DNA from: Verrucomicrobiia bacterium
Lineage (GTDB): Bacteria; Verrucomicrobiota; Verrucomicrobiia; JABWAM01
Reading direction: 5' to 3'
DNA length: 64,000 bases
NCBI GenBank assembly: GCA_028687435.1
Contig: JAQUAF010000024.1
Span: 1 to 64,000, forward strand
In this document: positions 52,058-59,805 of the stretch, in pieces
How the letters are laid out: each line of letters opens with the position of its first letter
How positions within the stretch are numbered: position 1 is the stretch's first letter
The notes under the pieces: generated by a model
What the model saw: only the letters and a program-made list of their open reading frames with translations
Database searches by the model: none
Told to the model about the DNA's origin: nothing
Made by a program: the position numbers and the translations under genes

Positions 52058-52831
52058 TCAATAAAATTGAGCCGGGTCCTGGCGGTAGAAAGTTTGGAGT
52101 TCGCGGTAGAGGGTGGGGTGGAACTGGCGGAGGTCGAGGGGGAGTTCAAAGAAGCATTCGGTGGCGACGGCGAAGAATTCCGCGGGATCGGTGGCGCCGT
52201 ATTCGTCGATCAGGGTGGATTCGCCGGCTTCGATGGCTTGGATCAGTTTGAGGTATTCGCGGCCGAGGATCCGCGCCCATGAACGGTAGCGCGCGCGGGA
52301 TTTGAGTTCGGGTGAGCCGCTGATGTCGCCATCCTGCTGGTCCAGCCAGTGGGCGAATTCGTGAAGAACGACGTTGCGCCCATTGCCGGGGATGCCTGTT
52401 TCGCGCCGGACATGAGCCCAGGAAAGGACAATGGTTCCCATGGGCCAGGCTTCGCCATCCCGGGGTTCGTGATTTTCGATGACGGTGCCCGCGGGGCCGG
52501 GGCGTTCGGTTTTCACCACAAAGGAATCGGGATAAACCACGATGGATTCCAGGCCGGGATAGCAACAGCTGTCGAGATGCAGGGAAAGCAGGCAGGCTGT
52601 GGCGGCGATGGTGACGCGGATTTCGTCGTCGATTTCCAGACCGTTGCAGCCCTCGAAGTTTTTTTCAGCCAGGAAGATTTGGATGTCCTGTTGAAGCCGA
52701 AGCTGGTCTTCCGGCGGCAGACGCCTGCAAAGGGGCATGTGACGGACAAGGATTTCCATCCATGCGGGGGGGAAAGGTTGCTTGCGCAACCAGTTGCGGC
52801 GGATGTTTTGCAGAAAGCTCAGGAGGGGCAT
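52058..52831 (-). CDS. mtfA: MtfA-like zinc peptidase
   Basis: 257 residues from ATG 52831 (MPLLSFLQNIRRNWLRKQPFP). The zinc site is HEFAH at 157-161 in VVLHEFAHWLDQQDGDI. A further acidic ligand is likely in GATDPAEFFAVATECFF. Other family signs are PLCRRLPPEDQLRLQQDIQIFL, IAATACLLSL and TIVLSWAHV. In E. coli MtfA links to the glucose PTS regulator Mlc, but the wider family is of unclear role. It is divergent from the LOG gene, with start codons only 34 bases apart. Confidence 0.93.
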   Translation of the reverse strand: MPLLSFLQNIRRNWLRKQPFPPAWMEILVRHMPLCRRLPPEDQLRLQQDIQIFLAEKNFEGCNGLEIDDEIRVTIAATACLLSLHLDSCCYPGLESIVVYPDSFVVKTERPGPAGTVIENHEPRDGEAWPMGTIVLSWAHVRRETGIPGNGRNVVLHEFAHWLDQQDGDISGSPELKSRARYRSWARILGREYLKLIQAIEAGESTLIDEYGATDPAEFFAVATECFFELPLDLRQFHPTLYRELQTFYRQDPAQFY

Positions 52832-52865
52832 GGACGAAAAACGGTTTTTATGGAATGAATGGGAC

Positions 52866-53441
52866 ATGCCCATCCGTTCCGTTTGTGTTTACAGTGCTTC
52901 CAGCAACGCCATCGATCCAGCTTTTTTTTCGGCTGCGGACGAGTTGGGAGCGTTGCTGGCCGCAAAGAAGTGGACGTTGGTGTTTGGAGGAGGGAAGGTG
53001 GGGTTGATGGGGGAAGTGGCGAGGGCGGTTCATCGGGCCGGCGGGCGGGTTGTGGGGGTGATCCCGGAGTCCTTGAAGAAAAAGGAAATCGCCTATGACA
53101 TGGCCGATGAATTGGTGGTGACCAGGACCATGCGCGAGCGCAAGGCTATCATGGATGAACGGGCGGACGCTTTTATTGCCCTGCCCGGCGGTTTTGGAAC
53201 TTTGGAGGAGATTATTGAGGCCCTGACGTTGAAGTTGTTGCGCTACCATCGAAAGCCAGTGGTTTTTTTGAACACGAATGGCTTCTATGATCCGCTTCTG
53301 ACTTTGTTTGATCACATTTATGAGCATCGTTTTGCCAAGGCCGAGTGCCGGGCGCTTTATCATGTTTGCCGGCAACCCAAGGAAGCCGTCTGGTATCTGG
53401 AGCAATATGTCCCGCCGCCATCGGATCGAAAGTGGTTTTGA
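52866..53441 (+). CDS. LOG-family protein (cytokinin-riboside phosphoribohydrolase type)
   Basis: 191 residues from ATG 52866 (MPIRSVCVYSASSNAI); a longer frame to 52782 lies in the opposite gene. Motifs: VFGGGKVGLMGEVARAVH, VVGVIPESLKKKE, MRERKAIMDERADAFIALPG and the PGGFGTLEE nucleotide-binding loop. LOG proteins hydrolyse nucleoside 5'-monophosphates to base and ribose phosphate; bacterial members are mostly annotated as TIGR00730. It is head to head with the MtfA-like gene. Confidence 0.93.
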   Translation: MPIRSVCVYSASSNAIDPAFFSAADELGALLAAKKWTLVFGGGKVGLMGEVARAVHRAGGRVVGVIPESLKKKEIAYDMADELVVTRTMRERKAIMDERADAFIALPGGFGTLEEIIEALTLKLLRYHRKPVVFLNTNGFYDPLLTLFDHIYEHRFAKAECRALYHVCRQPKEAVWYLEQYVPPPSDRKWF

Positions 53442-53510
53442 GAGGGCAGGGGATCGGGATGCAGACTGTTAGGCTATTAGACTGTTAGACTGTCAGGGCA
53501 GGCATGTGTC

Positions 53511-53545
53511 TGGATTCCCGCTTTTGCGCTTTCGCGAAAATGACG
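53511..53545. repeat. Dispersed CGTCATTCCCGCG-type repeat copy
   Basis: GGATTCCCGC followed by GCGCTTTCGCGAAAATGACG, a diverged inverted copy. It stands next to a degenerate GACTGTTAG array (53463-53495). Both lie in the 180-base gap between the LOG and SGNH genes. Confidence 0.7.
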
Positions 53546-53621
53546 AGAGAGATAAGACGTGCGGTGCAGGAGTTTTGTTGCAGGAAGGCTGAAAAATTCC
53601 TTACAGGCCAACAGTCACAGT

Positions 53622-54836
53622 CTAAAGGCCTAAAAAGAGCCATTCGGCGATGGCCTGGCCGACGGCAGCCTGTCCGTTTTTGTTGAAGTGGCTGTCGCGG
53701 GGATAGAAAACCGGCGCTTTTTTGGCTGCGTCGCGTAGGGCGGGGCGTGTATCCAGAAGTCCTCCGTTGGCGGCGAGGGATGGCAGAAATGCGCGGATTT
53801 GGTCGAACGGACGGTTGAAATCCATTGGCACGTTTTCCAAACCTGGGAGGTAGTGGAGGCGTTCCGGCCATTTTTCCGGGAAAAGACTGTTGGCGCAGGG
53901 CAGCATGACCACGCGGAATTTTGCGCCGTCCGCTTCCACTTCCTGCTGGAGTTTTTGCAGCAAAAGACGGCTGAGGGTGTCGGCCTCGGCCACAATGGGG
54001 TCGTTGATGCCTGTGGCATAATAACGATAGCTGCGGTAGCCGCTCTCTTTCCATAGCTCGGTCAATGGCAGCTTTTGTTTTCTGGCCCTGGCCAGACGCT
54101 GTTTCTGGCGGATTTCCCAGAAGACCAGCTTGTGGAGATTGTAGCAGTGAAGATGTTGATACCAGTGAACTTTGAGGCGTTTTTTAAATTTCTGGTAATT
54201 GGCTTCAAGCAATTCAGGGTTGGCTGAAACCTTTTCAGGTTGTCCATTTTTCAGTCGGAAATGGGGGCGTCCGGCATTTGAGTCCAGCAGGTAGAAGGCG
54301 TTGCCCAACAGGTCATTGTCGGTGTAGATGACCGTCACCACCATGTCGGGTTTGTACTTCCGGACAAACGCCTCGTAACAGAGAAGGTATTGATAGATTT
54401 CATAACCGCCCATGCCGAAATTCATGCATTCGATTTTGGGGCCGGGAGGCTGGCGTTGGGGCATGGAGCGGTTGAGCAGGGTTTCAGTCAACCGGACAAA
54501 ACAATCGGGTTCCTCCACCTGTTCCGCAAAGGTGAAAGAGTCGCCGAGAAAGGCGATTCGATAAACGCCCGGCGATTTTTCCAGGGGATGGTCGGTGTCG
54601 CGAAAACCCTCCTTGTTGATGTCCAGCCGGGTGTCGAATTCGCCGAACATATTGGTGGCCCGGCCACGGAATCCCCTTTGCACAACATGTCCGACGCGGT
54701 CATCGGGCACATTGATGTATTCGTAACGGGGACAGGGACGGACGATGCGGACGAGGACCTCGACGGCGCCCAGCGTGAGAACAAGGCTTAAAAGCAAAAG
54801 CAGCAGTTTCCCCCCCAAGGCTTGAAGTTTTTTCAT
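53622..54836 (-). CDS. Membrane-anchored SGNH/GDSL-type hydrolase
   Basis: 404 residues from ATG 54836 (MKKLQALGGKLLLLLLSLVLT), a signal-anchor. The SGNH blocks are S100 in FLGDSFTFAEQ, G/N in NFGMGGYE near 140, a possible N block TVIYTDNDLLG near 172 and the Asp-His pair of DSHFNKNGQ near the end. This is typical of AlgX/SGNH-like exported acylhydrolases that act on polysaccharide acetyl groups in the periplasm. Substrate unknown. The longer frame to 54860 translates part of a 7-bp tandem array and is not used. Confidence 0.83.
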   Translation of the reverse strand: MKKLQALGGKLLLLLLSLVLTLGAVEVLVRIVRPCPRYEYINVPDDRVGHVVQRGFRGRATNMFGEFDTRLDINKEGFRDTDHPLEKSPGVYRIAFLGDSFTFAEQVEEPDCFVRLTETLLNRSMPQRQPPGPKIECMNFGMGGYEIYQYLLCYEAFVRKYKPDMVVTVIYTDNDLLGNAFYLLDSNAGRPHFRLKNGQPEKVSANPELLEANYQKFKKRLKVHWYQHLHCYNLHKLVFWEIRQKQRLARARKQKLPLTELWKESGYRSYRYYATGINDPIVAEADTLSRLLLQKLQQEVEADGAKFRVVMLPCANSLFPEKWPERLHYLPGLENVPMDFNRPFDQIRAFLPSLAANGGLLDTRPALRDAAKKAPVFYPRDSHFNKNGQAAVGQAIAEWLFLGL

Positions 54837-54845
54837 GAAGCGTGA

Positions 54846-54873
54846 AGATTCAAGATTCAAAATTCAAAATTCA
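54846..54873. repeat. 7-bp tandem array (AGATTCA/AAATTCA)
   Basis: Four perfect-phase 7-base units directly upstream of the SGNH gene. Similar arrays lie at 36338-36370, 40337-40357 and 57573-57603, always next to genes. Confidence 0.8.
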
Positions 54874-55045
54874 AGACCAGATTGAAGGGGGTGAAAAATA
54901 AGCCCGTTCAATCAATGTTGCGCGGGCGTCCAAATCTCCATTTGTTTGGTTGATTCCCAATAAGTTCCGGGGCTTCTGATATTTTGTTGTTGTGAAAATT
55001 TGATTCAGGGTTTAACAGCCTGACAGAATAAACCCGCTCAAAACC

Positions 55046-55918
55046 ATGTTTATCGACATTCACGCCCATGCCGTCAGAATTCCCGCCGCGCCTTTCCTTG
55101 GGTTCCAGACTTTTCCAACTCCCGAACAGTTGCTCAACCGTTACCGAGAGTTGAATGTGGACCGGGGAATCCTGCTGCCCCTGGTCAGCCCGGAAGTTTA
55201 TTTGCCGCAGGCCAACGAGGATATTCTTGAGATGGCGGAGCGGTTTCCGGGAAAATTCATTCCGTTTTGCAACATTGACCCGCGGGTGGTTTCGAATTCC
55301 TTTGATGCGCCGTTGGACCGATGCCTCAAATACTACAAGGACAAGGGGTGCCGGGGGGTGGGAGAGGTGACTGTCAATCTGCCGTTTCTTCATCCGTTGG
55401 TGCAGAACCTTTTCAAACACACTCAGGAAGCCGGGCTGCCATTGACCTTCCATATTGCGCCACAGATGGGGGGGTGTTATGGCATCCATGACGACCCCGG
55501 GTTGCCCCAGCTTGAGCAATGTCTTGGAAAATTTTCGAAACTGAAATTTCTGGCTCATTCCGCCACTTTTTGGGCTGAGATTTCGCGGTTGGAAACGCCG
55601 GCGGATCGCAGGGGGTATCCATCCTATCCGGTCAATGAGGAAGGGGTTGTGCCCAAGCTGTTTCGCCGTTATCCGAACCTGCTGGGGGATTTGTCCGCGG
55701 GCAGCGGGTGCAATGCCCTGACACGCGATCCGGACTATGCCGCGCATTTTCTGGCTGAATTTCAGGATCGGCTCTTTTTTGGGATTGATATTTGCAAGCC
55801 GGACGGACCAGCGCCGCTGGCCGGTTTCCTTGTCAAATTGAGGGATGAGAAAAAAATCAGCCAGGATGTGTTTTCAAAAGTGACCCGGGAAAACGCCGTG
55901 AAATTGCTGGGACTTTGA
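55046..55918 (+). CDS. Amidohydrolase_2-family protein
   Basis: 290 residues, a TIM-barrel metal hydrolase: FIDIHAHA (H6 and H8), GVGEVTVNLPF, LTFHIAPQMGG, KFLAHSATFW and FFGIDIC with the late Asp. DFDSC-type secondary sites are not seen. The family includes decarboxylases and lactonases of aromatic or sugar acids. It is unlike the 502-1299 protein in detail (an insert GYPSYPVNEEGVVPKLFRRYPN around residue 190). It is likely cytoplasmic, with no operon partner except perhaps the response regulator 40 bases downstream. Confidence 0.78.
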   Translation: MFIDIHAHAVRIPAAPFLGFQTFPTPEQLLNRYRELNVDRGILLPLVSPEVYLPQANEDILEMAERFPGKFIPFCNIDPRVVSNSFDAPLDRCLKYYKDKGCRGVGEVTVNLPFLHPLVQNLFKHTQEAGLPLTFHIAPQMGGCYGIHDDPGLPQLEQCLGKFSKLKFLAHSATFWAEISRLETPADRRGYPSYPVNEEGVVPKLFRRYPNLLGDLSAGSGCNALTRDPDYAAHFLAEFQDRLFFGIDICKPDGPAPLAGFLVKLRDEKKISQDVFSKVTRENAVKLLGL

Positions 55919-55957
55919 GGGGAGCGGGGGGGATGGAGCCCGGGAGGGGCTTCAAAA

Positions 55958-56383
55958 TTGGCCGTGCAACCCGATGAAAGTTGTGGTATTGTCCCTTGCA
56001 TGGATTCAGGGAATGAAACGGGGCGCGTGGCGATTTTGATCATTGATGATGAGGCGTCAATGAGGGAGTTGCTTTGTGGATACCTTGCCAATTTTGATGT
56101 CATGGCTTTTTCCGGAGGCGAGGAGGCTGTGGAATGGCTTGGGGCGCATCCGGAGAAGGCTTTTCAACTGGCCGTTTGCGATTATTCGATGCCAGGGATG
56201 AATGGAGTAAAGACCCTGCGTGCCATAGGACGTCTTGCGCCCGGAGCAAAACTGGTTTTGATGAGCGGGGTGGTGGCGGGGGATCTGGAGCGTTTTGCGG
56301 AGGAAAATGGTTTTCATGGCGTTCTGGCCAAGCCCTTTCAGATGAAAAAGCTGGATGATCTGGTCGCCAGTCTTCTGGCGTGA
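55958..56383 (+). CDS. Single-domain response regulator
   Basis: About 141 residues. VAILIIDDEASMRELL gives the acidic pocket, CDYSMPGMNG the phospho-acceptor Asp, LVLMSGVVAG the Thr/Ser switch region and LAKPF the conserved Lys. No output domain follows, so it acts by protein contact like CheY or Spo0F. TTG 55958 is preferred because GGGAGGGG lies eight bases upstream; ATG 56000 is possible and would give 127 residues. No histidine kinase gene is near. Confidence 0.85.
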   Translation: MAVQPDESCGIVPCMDSGNETGRVAILIIDDEASMRELLCGYLANFDVMAFSGGEEAVEWLGAHPEKAFQLAVCDYSMPGMNGVKTLRAIGRLAPGAKLVLMSGVVAGDLERFAEENGFHGVLAKPFQMKKLDDLVASLLA

Positions 56384-56408
56384 TTTCCATCAAAAGCGGG
56401 ACTCCGGT

Positions 56409-56897
56409 TTATTGGAGCGCAAAATGGCGGCAAATGGTTGCGACGATGGCTTCAGGGGGTTGGCTGGCGTTTATTTTCAAGGCGTGTGCGGGTTCCTCCA
56501 GGGTCTCGAACTGGCTTTGGAGGAGGGATGAAGGCATGAAATGGCCGGAGCGTTCCCGAAGCCATTTGTGAATCGTCTCAAAATCGGCATGGAGATGGAT
56601 GAAACAGGCGTCTTTTATTTCTGATATCAGGATTTGCCGGTATGTTTCCTTGAGCGCAGAACAGGCGAGCACGGCGGATGTCCCTTTCTTTTCGAGTTCC
56701 CGCAAACGTTGGTTCATTGCCATGAGCCAGGGGTGGCGGTCCGCATCAGTCAGGGGAACCCCTTGAGACATTTTGCGGATGTTTTCCGGACTGTGAAAAT
56801 CGTCGGCGTCGAGAAAAGGCCGGTTTAGCTGGCTTGCCAACAGCCGTCCGACTGTGGTCTTGCCCGAGCCGGAAACTCCCATGAGGATCAGCATCAT
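56409..56897 (-). CDS. gntK: Gluconokinase
   Basis: 162 residues of the GntK family: P-loop MGVSGSGKTTVGRLLA, DADDFHSPENIRKMSQG with the substrate-binding Asp, PLTDADRHPWL and CSALKETYRQIL. It phosphorylates D-gluconate to 6-phosphogluconate. It is third in a run with lysA and a CBM-like gene, 12 bases after the latter. No gluconate transporter is visible nearby. The second Met gives an equally good start. Confidence 0.95.
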   Translation of the reverse strand: MMLILMGVSGSGKTTVGRLLASQLNRPFLDADDFHSPENIRKMSQGVPLTDADRHPWLMAMNQRLRELEKKGTSAVLACSALKETYRQILISEIKDACFIHLHADFETIHKWLRERSGHFMPSSLLQSQFETLEEPAHALKINASQPPEAIVATICRHFALQ

Positions 56898-56909
56898 GAG
56901 CGTGATGAG

Positions 56910-57605
56910 TTATTTGGGGGATGCTTCCTCGATGCGGATATTGTCGTACCAGCAGACCCCGGGCGGATGATAGGCATAGAGCATGACTTTCATTTCCGTG
57001 ACGTTGGGACGGAATTTTGTGGGGGTGAAAAGCTGGGAGAAGGTTTGCCATGCGCCTTTGGTGGGATCGCAGAAAACAATGGTTTCATAGAGACGCCGGT
57101 GTTCGGCGCCGTTGAGACCGTAGCCGCGGACCCAAAGCTTTCCCTTGGGACCAGCGCTCATGAAATCAAAGGTGACGCGGTAGGATTGCCCCGCTTTCAC
57201 CGGCATGGCGTCGGAGTAGAAGGAGAGTCCATAGGTGTCGGAGATGGAATTTATTGCGGGCTTGGGGATTACCCACTGGGTGATTCCCATCTTTGCCCAT
57301 TGCTGGACCATGGCCTGTTCGGAAATGGCTGTGTTGAGGCAGATGGCTTTTCCGCGGGCGGGTTGGCCGGGGGTGGCTGGAACTTCAATCCATTGCACTC
57401 CCAAGCCGTCCGGCTTGTCCCAATGCGCGGGTTTCCCGGGATCAGCGGTGTCCGGAATGGCGAAGTCCCCGTTGGCCAACAGGGAAACACCGGCGGGGGC
57501 GGATGGGGACGATGGGGTGTCTTGCGCGAAAAGAAAAGGCGCCAGGATCAGCAAGGCCAGAAGCCACGCAAAATCTTGAATCTTGAATCTTGAATCTCGA
57601 ATCAT
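56910..57605 (-). CDS. Secreted protein with CBM4/9-like domain
   Basis: 231 residues from ATG 57605, which overlaps the lysA stop (ATGA). The longer frame upstream runs through lysA and is false. A signal peptide (FAWLLALLILAPFLFA) follows a basic start, MIRDSRFKIQDF, that is encoded by a 7-bp repeat array. The mature part resembles a CBM4/9 jelly roll: SLLANGDFAIPDTADPGKPAHW, YRVTFDFMSAGPKGKLWVRGYG, FSQLFTPTKFRPNVTEMKVMLY and WYDNIRIEEA, a family mostly binding glycans. Linked by position to lysA and gntK, without a clear common purpose. Confidence 0.76.
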   Translation of the reverse strand: MIRDSRFKIQDFAWLLALLILAPFLFAQDTPSSPSAPAGVSLLANGDFAIPDTADPGKPAHWDKPDGLGVQWIEVPATPGQPARGKAICLNTAISEQAMVQQWAKMGITQWVIPKPAINSISDTYGLSFYSDAMPVKAGQSYRVTFDFMSAGPKGKLWVRGYGLNGAEHRRLYETIVFCDPTKGAWQTFSQLFTPTKFRPNVTEMKVMLYAYHPPGVCWYDNIRIEEASPK

Positions 57606-58903
57606 TTCTTTTCGCCGCGCACCAAGTCTCGGAGGGATTCCCGTTTGCGCACCAGACGGGCGGTGGTTCCCTTGACCAGCACTTCCGCAGGACGTGGACG
57701 CGCGTTGTAATTGGAGGCCATGGTGAAACCGTAGGCGCCGGCGCTCATGAGCGCCAGGCAATCTCCTTCGCGAAGCGGGGGGAGAGCGCGGTCCTTGGCA
57801 AAATAGTCGCCCGATTCGCAGATGGGGCCCACCACATCGTACCGGCTTTCTTTTGCGTTTGCCGGGGGTTCCATGAGCGGGGCGATGGCATGGTAGGAAT
57901 CGTAAAAAGCCGGGCGGATGAGGTCGTTCATGGCGGCGTCCACGATCGCGAAGTTGCGGGTTCCGGTGAGCTTGAAGTATTCGACGCGCGTGAGAAGCAC
58001 GCCGGCGTTGCCGGCGATGTATCGGCCCGGCTCCAGCAGGATGCGCATACCCAGCGGTTTGAGCAGGGGAATGAGCGAGCGGGCGAAGAGGTCGATGGTG
58101 AGGGGTTGATGGTTCCGTCCCACACGTTTGCGTCCGCCCCACCAGCCGGGGTGGCCGCTTTCCAGCGCGCTGCGGTAAACGATGCCGATGCCGCCGCCGA
58201 TGGAAAAGAACTGGAGCCGGTGGCGTTCCTGCATCTCCCTCACCAGGGGAAGCATCTTCCGCACGGCGCGGATGAAGGGGGCCACCGTGGTGATTTGCGA
58301 GCCGATATGCATCTGGATGCCGCGCAGTTCCACGTTGGGCAGCCATGAGGCGCGCTGGTAAAGGTCGGGAACCTGTTCGAAAGCGATTCCAAACTTGTTT
58401 TCGTAGGTGCCGGTGGTGATTTTGGCGTGCGTGTGGGCGTCAACGTTGGGGTTGACCCGCAGGGCGACCGGCGCCCTTTTTCGCATGGCTCGCGCCACCT
58501 TGTGGATGCGATGCAGTTCCGCCTCGCTTTCCACATTGAAGCAGTAGATGTTTTTTTGCAGGGCGTCGCGGATTTCCCTTTCGGTCTTGCCGACTCCCGC
58601 GAAAACGCATTGGCTGGTCTTGCCGCCCGCCCGGGAGACGCGGTAAAGCTCGCCCATGCTGACGATGTCGAATCCGGAGTTGAGCCTGGCCAGCGTGTTG
58701 AGGATGCCCAGGTTGCTGTTGGCCTTGACGGCGTAGCAGATCAGGTGATCGAGGGGCGCCAAGGCCTGGTCGAGGCGTTGGAAATGTTTTTTGATGGTGT
58801 TTTCCGAATACACATAGAGGGGCGTGCCATGACGCCGCGCCAGCGTTTCGAGGGGGACCTGTTCGCAGCAAAGCTGCCCTTTCCGATAACAAAATTCATG
58901 CAT
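57602..58903 (-). CDS. lysA: Diaminopimelate decarboxylase
   Basis: 433 residues of the PLP fold III group: LICYAVKANSN with the PLP Lys, GFDIVSMGELYRV, ALRVNPNVDAHTH, GIQMHIGSQIT, ISIGGGIGI (as FSIGGGIGI), LLEPGRYIAGNAGVLLTRV and CESGDYFAKDR. It makes L-lysine from meso-diaminopimelate. Its stop overlaps the start of the CBM-like gene by four bases. Upstream, 58981-59008 has a dispersed repeat, so the promoter is probably within 58904-58980. Confidence 0.96.
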   Translation of the reverse strand: MHEFCYRKGQLCCEQVPLETLARRHGTPLYVYSENTIKKHFQRLDQALAPLDHLICYAVKANSNLGILNTLARLNSGFDIVSMGELYRVSRAGGKTSQCVFAGVGKTEREIRDALQKNIYCFNVESEAELHRIHKVARAMRKRAPVALRVNPNVDAHTHAKITTGTYENKFGIAFEQVPDLYQRASWLPNVELRGIQMHIGSQITTVAPFIRAVRKMLPLVREMQERHRLQFFSIGGGIGIVYRSALESGHPGWWGGRKRVGRNHQPLTIDLFARSLIPLLKPLGMRILLEPGRYIAGNAGVLLTRVEYFKLTGTRNFAIVDAAMNDLIRPAFYDSYHAIAPLMEPPANAKESRYDVVGPICESGDYFAKDRALPPLREGDCLALMSAGAYGFTMASNYNARPRPAEVLVKGTTARLVRKRESLRDLVRGEKK

Positions 58904-58980
58904 GAGGGATATTTAGGTTGGCAGACGGAGAAAAACCACAAGAATTTTCGGTGAACTTGATGCGCCAGTTTGGCGCCTTA

Positions 58981-59008
58981 CGTCATTCCCGCGAATGCGG
59001 GAATCCAG
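58981..59008. repeat. Dispersed CGTCATTCCCGCG palindrome copy
   Basis: CGTCATTCCCGCG and CGGGAATCC around a GAATG centre; same type as at 18367-18460. It lies between the divergent lysA and HAD genes. Confidence 0.8.
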
Positions 59009-59148
59009 CCGGCTTTGCGTCGAGCGCTTGTCTCGCCATAGATCGCTGAAATCCCAAGGATTTTCATGGTCGGTTTTCTTGTGAAGACATCAGCGGTAAA
59101 AATGTGAAATTTGATGACAAGCCGCGGGCTTTCGGCTTTGTTACGGGA

Positions 59149-59805
59149 ATGAATGGAAATCCGATTCAAGCGGTGATTTTTGACATGGATGAGCTGTTGG
59201 TTGATTCGCGGCGGCTGTGGAAGGTGGCGGAGCGGGAGTTGTGCGCTGCGGCGGGTGTGGAGTGGACGCCTGATCTGGCGATGAAATACAAGGGGATGAA
59301 CACAGTCGGGGTGGTGGAGACGGTGTTGCGCGTGACGGGGGCGCCGATTCCCCGTGAACAGGCGCTGGCGCTTTTTGTGAAAACCCTGGTGGCGGAATTT
59401 GGCGGAGAGGTGGAAGCCATGCCTGGCGCGGTGGAATTGGTGAAAAAGCTGGGCGGAAAATTGCCGTTGGCGGTCGCGTCGGGGTCACCGAAGCAGGCAA
59501 TTGACAATGCCATGAGTGTTCTTGGATTGAGGGATTGCTTTGAGGCGCTGGTCAGCAGTGACGATGTGCCCAAGGGCAAGCCTTGTCCGGATGTTTTTCT
59601 GGCGGCGGCGAAGGCGTTGAAGATGAATCCCTCCCGATGCTTGGTTTTCGAGGACAGTTTCAATGGTGTGCGCGCCGCCAAGAGCGCGGGGATGCATTGT
59701 TTTGCAGTTCCCAGCGCCCAGCCCGAGGAAATTAAAAAACTGGCCGACCGGGTTTATGGATCTCTTGCGGAAGTGCGCATGGAGGACGTTCTTCCCAGTT
59801 TGTAA
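59149..59805 (+). CDS. HAD-superfamily sugar-phosphate phosphatase (YniC/beta-PGM type)
   Basis: 218 residues from ATG 59149 (frame open to GTG 59104). HAD motif I is VIFDMDELLVDS, with Glu where Gly is usual after the second Asp. Motif II is AVASGSP, motif III the Lys in DVPKGKPCPD, and motif IV VFEDSFNGVRAA. It resembles E. coli YniC, a 2-deoxyglucose-6-phosphate/hexitol-phosphate phosphatase. The 3' end overlaps the end of the convergent protoporphyrinogen oxidase gene by 52 bases. Confidence 0.9.
   Translation: MNGNPIQAVIFDMDELLVDSRRLWKVAERELCAAAGVEWTPDLAMKYKGMNTVGVVETVLRVTGAPIPREQALALFVKTLVAEFGGEVEAMPGAVELVKKLGGKLPLAVASGSPKQAIDNAMSVLGLRDCFEALVSSDDVPKGKPCPDVFLAAAKALKMNPSRCLVFEDSFNGVRAAKSAGMHCFAVPSAQPEEIKKLADRVYGSLAEVRMEDVLPSL

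Noticed and set aside
51944-52060. Cobalamin riboswitch before cbiE-T
   Set aside because: None of the conserved blocks is present on the minus strand in this gap.
57606-58346. Long minus-strand frame upstream of the CBM-like protein
   Set aside because: It is an out-of-frame reading of lysA; the real start is ATG 57605.
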